NCBI GenBank assembly: GCA_000432595.1
Contig: HF996868.1
Span: 68,104-132,103, forward strand
Origin: Clostridium sp. CAG:710
GTDB lineage: Bacteria; Bacillota_I; Bacilli_A; RF39; UBA660
Direction: 5' to 3'
DNA length: 64,000 nt
Shown here: piece after piece, positions 60,904 to 64,000 of the stretch
Position numbering within the stretch: position 1 is the stretch's first letter
Layout: every line of letters starts with the position of its first letter
Program-made: the position numbers and the translations under genes
Notes under the pieces: model-generated
The model's input: only the letters and a program-made list of their open reading frames with translations
Told to the model about the DNA's origin: nothing
The model's database searches: none

Positions 60904-61591
60904 AAGAATTTGTAATTATTTTAATTCCAGGACCCATAGTAGTTGCGATTGAAATATTCTTAATATAATCACCTTTTACTGTTGAAGGTTTAGCTTTTAT
61001 TAATACAGCCATAAATGCTTCTAAGTTCTCTAAAAGAGCTTTTTCTTCAAAATCAGTATTTCCGATTATACCATGAATATTACCAAAACTATCTGTTCTA
61101 TATTCAACACGTCCAGCTTTTACTTCTTTAACTGCTTTTTCTACATCAGTAGTAACTGTACCTGTTTTAGGGTTTGGCATTAATCCTTTTGGTCCAAGAA
61201 CTCTACCAAGTTTTCCTAATAAAGGCATCATATCTGGAGTTGCGATCATTACATCAAAACCGAACCAATTTTCTTTTTCGATTTTTTCTAGCATGTCTGT
61301 ATCACCAACAAAGTCAGCTCCAGCTTCTACTGCTTTTTTAGCTTGTTCTCCTCTAGCAACTACTAATACCTTTTTAGTTTTACCAGTTCCATTTGGAAGA
61401 ACGATTGCTCCTCTTAATTGTTGATCAGCTTTTTTAGTGTCTAAGTTTAATCTAACTGCTAACTCAACAGATGAAGTAAACTTACTAACTGCTGTTTCTT
61501 TTACTAATTTTACAGCTTCTTCTTTAGTATAAGCTTTTCCCTTTTCTATTTTAGAAAGGGCTTCTACGTATTTCTTTCCTCTTTTTTTCAT
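60893..61591 (-). CDS. rplA: Ribosomal protein L1
   Basis: 232-residue stalk protein that moves with the E-site tRNA. Landmarks are KAYTKEEAVKLVKETAVSKF, MPLLGKLGRVLGPKGLMPNP and GRVEYRTDSFGNIHGIIGNT. Its leader carries an L1-like binding motif. AAGGAGGAAAGT precedes the ATG. Confidence 0.98.
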   Translation of the reverse strand: MKKRGKKYVEALSKIEKGKAYTKEEAVKLVKETAVSKFTSSVELAVRLNLDTKKADQQLRGAIVLPNGTGKTKKVLVVARGEQAKKAVEAGADFVGDTDMLEKIEKENWFGFDVMIATPDMMPLLGKLGRVLGPKGLMPNPKTGTVTTDVEKAVKEVKAGRVEYRTDSFGNIHGIIGNTDFEEKALLENLEAFMAVLIKAKPSTVKGDYIKNISIATTMGPGIKIITNSFDK

Positions 61592-61605
61592 ACTTTCCTC
61601 CTTAT

Positions 61606-61632
61606 GTGGTTAATACGGATAATTCCTCCCAC
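61606..61632 (-). promoter_or_regulatory. L1-type leader motif before rplA
   Basis: The 27-base element begins GTGGGAGG and ends AACCAC on the minus strand, so GTGG pairs with CCAC and the GGAGG sits inside. It resembles the L1 target described for L11/L1 messages and a 23S rRNA helix. Confidence 0.6.
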
Positions 61633-61660
61633 TTTAATAGGTTATAAAACCAACATTTGA

Positions 61661-62086
61661 TTATTCGCTTACTTTAATTCCCATGTTAAGCGCAGTTCCT
61701 TCAACTATTTTCATAGCTTCTTCAACTGTATAAGCGTTTAAGTCAGGTAATTTGATTTCTGCAATTTCTTTTATTTGTGCTTTTGTTAATGTTGCAACTG
61801 TTTCAGTAGATCCTTTAACAGCTCCTTTATCAATTTTAGCAAATTTCTTTAATAAGAATGCAGTTGGTGGAGTTTTAATTACGAAATCAAAACTTCTATC
61901 ATCATAGATTGAAATTTCAACTGGTAATACATCTCCCATTTTATCACGAGTTGCATCATTGTATTTTGTACAGAACTCTTGAAGATTAATTCCTGCAGGT
62001 CCTAATACAGTTCCAACTGGTGGAGCTGGTGTTGCTTTTCCTGCTTGAATTTGTAATTTTACTTTCTTAACTACTTCTTTTGCCAC
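61661..62086 (-). CDS. rplK: Ribosomal protein L11
   Basis: 141-residue protein at the GTPase centre. Landmarks are VKKVKLQIQAGKATPAPPVG, VLGPAGINLQEFCTKYND and the end EGTALNMGIKV. The start is taken as GTG at 62086, 8 bases after AGGAGG, giving the standard 141 residues; a GTG 9 bases earlier overlaps the ribosome site. Confidence 0.97.
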   Translation of the reverse strand: MAKEVVKKVKLQIQAGKATPAPPVGTVLGPAGINLQEFCTKYNDATRDKMGDVLPVEISIYDDRSFDFVIKTPPTAFLLKKFAKIDKGAVKGSTETVATLTKAQIKEIAEIKLPDLNAYTVEEAMKIVEGTALNMGIKVSE

Positions 62087-62118
62087 GAAAAACACCTCCT
62101 ATTTTATAGTTTTCGCGA

Positions 62119-62145
62119 GTGGTTCAAATAGCTTTTGCCTCCCAC
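62119..62145 (-). promoter_or_regulatory. L1-type leader motif before rplK
   Basis: A 27-base element with GTGGGAGG at one end and GAACCAC at the other, matching in length and ends the motif before rplA. Confidence 0.6.
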
Positions 62146-62180
62146 TTAATAACTCTATATAAATTAAATATAGCGTTTAA

Positions 62181-62209
62181 ATATTAACATTTTTTATTTT
62201 AAAAATCAA
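62181..62209 (-). promoter_or_regulatory. Promoter of rplK-rplA
   Basis: TTGATT (62204-62209) and TAATAT (62181-62186) are 17 bases apart with an extended TG before the -10 box, just after the nusG stop. Confidence 0.72.
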
Positions 62210-62227
62210 GTTATTTTAATGTTTTTA

Positions 62228-62767
62228 TTAATTATTGGCCATTTCTACTTGGGAAATTTCGGTTTCAACAGAAGTTTCTTGTCCAAATAGGTCTACGTTT
62301 AGTGTTAGTTTTTGATTATCTTTATCTACTTCTTCAATAGTTCCATACATACCTGTGAATGGTCCAGCAATAATCTTAACTTTAGCACCTACTTCTAATT
62401 CTTTATCTACTTCTAGTCTACTAATACCCATACTTTTTAGAACATTATCTACTTCATATGGTTGTAATGGAGTTGGTTTTGCACCTTTTCCACTTGATCC
62501 TATAAATCCTGTTACCCCTGGTGTATTTCTAACTACATACCATGCTTCATCGCTCATAACCATTTCTACTAGTATATATCCTGGGAATAGTTTTTTTGTT
62601 TTTTCTTTTTGTACACCGTCTTTAACTTCTACTTCAGTTTGTTCTGGTACTACTACTCTGAAGATATAATCTTTCATATCCATTGATTCAGCACGCATCT
62701 CTAATTTTTCTTTTACTTTTTTCTCATGTCCTGAATAAGTATTAACTACATACCATTGTTTATCCAT
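62228..62767 (-). CDS. nusG: Transcription factor NusG
   Basis: 179-residue elongation factor with the NGN domain (KQWYVVNTYSGHEKKVKEKL, then LFPGYILVEM) and the KOW domain (VGAKVKIIAGPFTGMYGTIE). It links RNA polymerase to the ribosome (through S10) and lies downstream of secE. Confidence 0.98.
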   Translation of the reverse strand: MDKQWYVVNTYSGHEKKVKEKLEMRAESMDMKDYIFRVVVPEQTEVEVKDGVQKEKTKKLFPGYILVEMVMSDEAWYVVRNTPGVTGFIGSSGKGAKPTPLQPYEVDNVLKSMGISRLEVDKELEVGAKVKIIAGPFTGMYGTIEEVDKDNQKLTLNVDLFGQETSVETEISQVEMANN

Positions 62768-62777
62768 AATTGCACCC

Positions 62778-63041
62778 CTATACCATTGATTTTATTAAAG
62801 CCATTACTAGCTCTATTACATAGAAAAATACTGCTAAGAATACTGTAAATAGTATTGTAGCTACTGAGTATTTTACCATTTCTTTTTTTGTAGGCCATTT
62901 TATTTTACTAAATTCTGATTTTAAAGATGCATTGTTAGATTTTTTTATTTTCTTTGTTTCTTTTTTCTTTTTAGTTTCTTTTCTTTTTACTTTTTCAACC
63001 TTTTCATCTTTTACAGGTTTTTCTTTCTTTTCTTTAACCAT
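62778..63041 (-). CDS. secE: Protein translocase subunit SecE
   Basis: 87 residues: about 50 Lys-rich residues (KKEKPVKDEKVEKVKRKETK and onwards), then the conserved FSKIKWPTKKEMVKYSVATI leading into one membrane helix. The start at 63041 follows GAGAGGG by about 5 bases; a frame to 63056 lacks a site. The L33 gene that often lies beside secE is absent. Confidence 0.95.
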   Translation of the reverse strand: MVKEKKEKPVKDEKVEKVKRKETKKKKETKKIKKSNNASLKSEFSKIKWPTKKEMVKYSVATILFTVFLAVFFYVIELVMALIKSMV

Positions 63042-63065
63042 ATTAATCCCTCTCATTTTACCAAA

Positions 63066-63088
63066 ATAAAAACACCTTCATGTGTCAG
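63066..63088 (-). terminator. Weak hairpin between trxB and secE
   Basis: ACAC and GTGT arms around a 6-base loop, with a T-run after them on the minus strand. It lies downstream of the secE promoter, so it would act as an attenuator for secE rather than simply ending trxB. Confidence 0.4.
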
Positions 63089-63092
63089 TTAT

Positions 63093-63121
63093 AAAATAAC
63101 ACATTTGTTTTACTTAGTCAA
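63093..63121 (-). promoter_or_regulatory. Promoter of secE-nusG
   Basis: TTGACT (63116-63121) and TATTTT (63093-63098) are 17 bases apart with an extended TG. The -35 box begins just after the trxB stop. Confidence 0.65.
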
Positions 63122-63124
63122 CAA

Positions 63125-64000
63125 TTATTTTAACTCTTTTATACAAGTAGATGCGGCTACTACTCCATCGTTCATTGCACTTATCAATTGGAATCTTTCT
63201 TTTTTTACTATATCGCCTGCAGCATATATTCCTTTTACATTAGTTCTATTTTTATCATCGGCTTTAATGTATCCATCTTTATCTAGTTCTATTACACCTT
63301 TAAATATTTCTGATGATGGTGTATATCCAATGCATATAAAGCAACCTTCTACTTTTAAATTAGAATCTTTTCCTGATTCTTTTATATCTATACTTGATAG
63401 TTTTTCATCTTTTTCATTAAATTTTTCAACTATTGAATTATATTTTACCTTAATATTTTTAATATTTTTTATTTCTTTTTGATAATGGGGCTCTGCCCTT
63501 AAATTATCACTTCTATTTAATATTGTTACCTTATTACATAGTTTTGATAAGTAAATTGCTTCTTCTAATGAAGTTGATCCCCCTCCTATAACCGCTACAT
63601 CTTTGTCTTTAAAGAAATTACCATCACAGGTAGCACAATAGCTTATGCCTCTTCCTAATAATTTTTCTTCATTAGTTACATTTAATTTTCTAGGCTTTTT
63701 ACCTGTTGCGATTATAATTGCTTTTACTTTTAGTTCTTTGTTTTTTAGATTTACTATTTTTTCATCTTCTGTACTTGATATCTTTACTACCTCATCCGTT
63801 ATGTATTCTATACCTAATTTTTTTACTTGTTCAAAGATATTGGTTGTAAGTTCAAGACCAGATATTTTTACATATCCTGGATAATTTTCTACCATTGGTG
63901 CTTTATTAATTTGTCCACCATACATTTCTTTTTCTATTATGATACAATTTATACCAGCTCTTTTTAAATAAATTCCGGCGGTCATTCCTGCTACGCCTTC
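63125..64000 (-). CDS. trxB: Thioredoxin reductase, N-terminus cut by the window edge
   Basis: It reduces thioredoxin with NADPH. The frame stays open to the edge (EGVAGMTAGIYLKRA at the visible start), so the first roughly 15 residues with the FAD GxGxxG are missing. Visible are YGGQINKAPMVENYPGY, the redox pair in SYCATCDGNFF, the NADPH-binding VAVIGGGSTSLEEAIYLSKL and AAGDIVKKERFQLISAMNDG. About 291 residues are present of an expected roughly 305. Confidence 0.95.
   Translation of the reverse strand, partial: EGVAGMTAGIYLKRAGINCIIIEKEMYGGQINKAPMVENYPGYVKISGLELTTNIFEQVKKLGIEYITDEVVKISSTEDEKIVNLKNKELKVKAIIIATGKKPRKLNVTNEEKLLGRGISYCATCDGNFFKDKDVAVIGGGSTSLEEAIYLSKLCNKVTILNRSDNLRAEPHYQKEIKNIKNIKVKYNSIVEKFNEKDEKLSSIDIKESGKDSNLKVEGCFICIGYTPSSEIFKGVIELDKDGYIKADDKNRTNVKGIYAAGDIVKKERFQLISAMNDGVVAASTCIKELK

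Overview
The window is a very AT-rich piece of a chromosome from a low-GC Gram-positive bacterium (Firmicutes). It carries peptidoglycan genes (murD, a FemAB-type transferase), a thioester/SpaA-type surface protein with a sortase-like VPKTG motif, CdaA/CdaR, strong AGGAGG ribosome sites and consensus sigma-A promoters. Ribosomal protein L30 is missing from the spc cluster, and the tmRNA tag ends in an AVAFA-type tail. Both are reminiscent of the Mollicutes neighbourhood, so an uncultured, walled Bacilli lineage such as RF39, or a similarly AT-rich clostridial gut lineage, would fit. This placement is inference. The genetic code is standard: TGA serves as a stop (map, the rsmC-like gene) and no reading frame needs it as Trp.

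Layout. 1-1,553: an ABC importer ATPase and permease on the + strand. 1,583-4,588: a minus-strand operon of two zinc-ribbon membrane proteins, one a PrsW-type intramembrane protease, plus a membrane-anchored protein. 4,736-11,393: an unusual double-HTH protein, a thioester/SpaA surface protein, a HelD helicase and a DUF6273 protein. 11,443-25,664: the complete S10-spc-alpha superoperon read leftwards from one promoter with a structured leader (rpsJ to rplQ, including secY, adk, map, infA and rpoA; rpmD absent). 25,704-36,639: an S41 protease with a partner, a GerS/YdcC-like lipoprotein, DUF378, cdaA-cdaR, murD next to a MurL-like epimerase gene, DUF1003 and an alpha/beta hydrolase. 36,721-39,963: secG-rnr-smpB-ssrA, the ribosome-rescue and RNA-decay group. 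40,111-44,412: a FemAB-type transferase and two tandem paralogous secreted metalloproteases. 44,492-48,942: the str operon (rpsL-rpsG-fusA-tuf). 49,000-49,434: mscL, divergent from it. 49,444-63,041: a small membrane protein and rpoC-rpoB, then an rsmC-like methyltransferase and three unknown genes, then rplL-rplJ, rplA, rplK and nusG-secE. 63,125-64,000: trxB, cut by the right edge.

How it fits together. Most of the window is the translation/transcription core, and the sequence shows its control: sigma-A promoters, several with the -35 box lying in or beside the stop codon of the upstream gene; an S10 leader RNA; an L10 leader with a terminator hairpin and a competing pairing; and two copies of an L1-type motif ahead of rplK and rplA. 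Around it are wall and envelope genes, the most notable being the murL-murD pair. That pair predicts that D-glutamate for the wall is made by epimerising UDP-MurNAc-L-Ala-L-Glu rather than by a free glutamate racemase.

No CRISPR array, insertion sequence, prophage, tRNA or rRNA gene was recognised. The only stretch longer than 300 bases without a protein gene is the tmRNA region.
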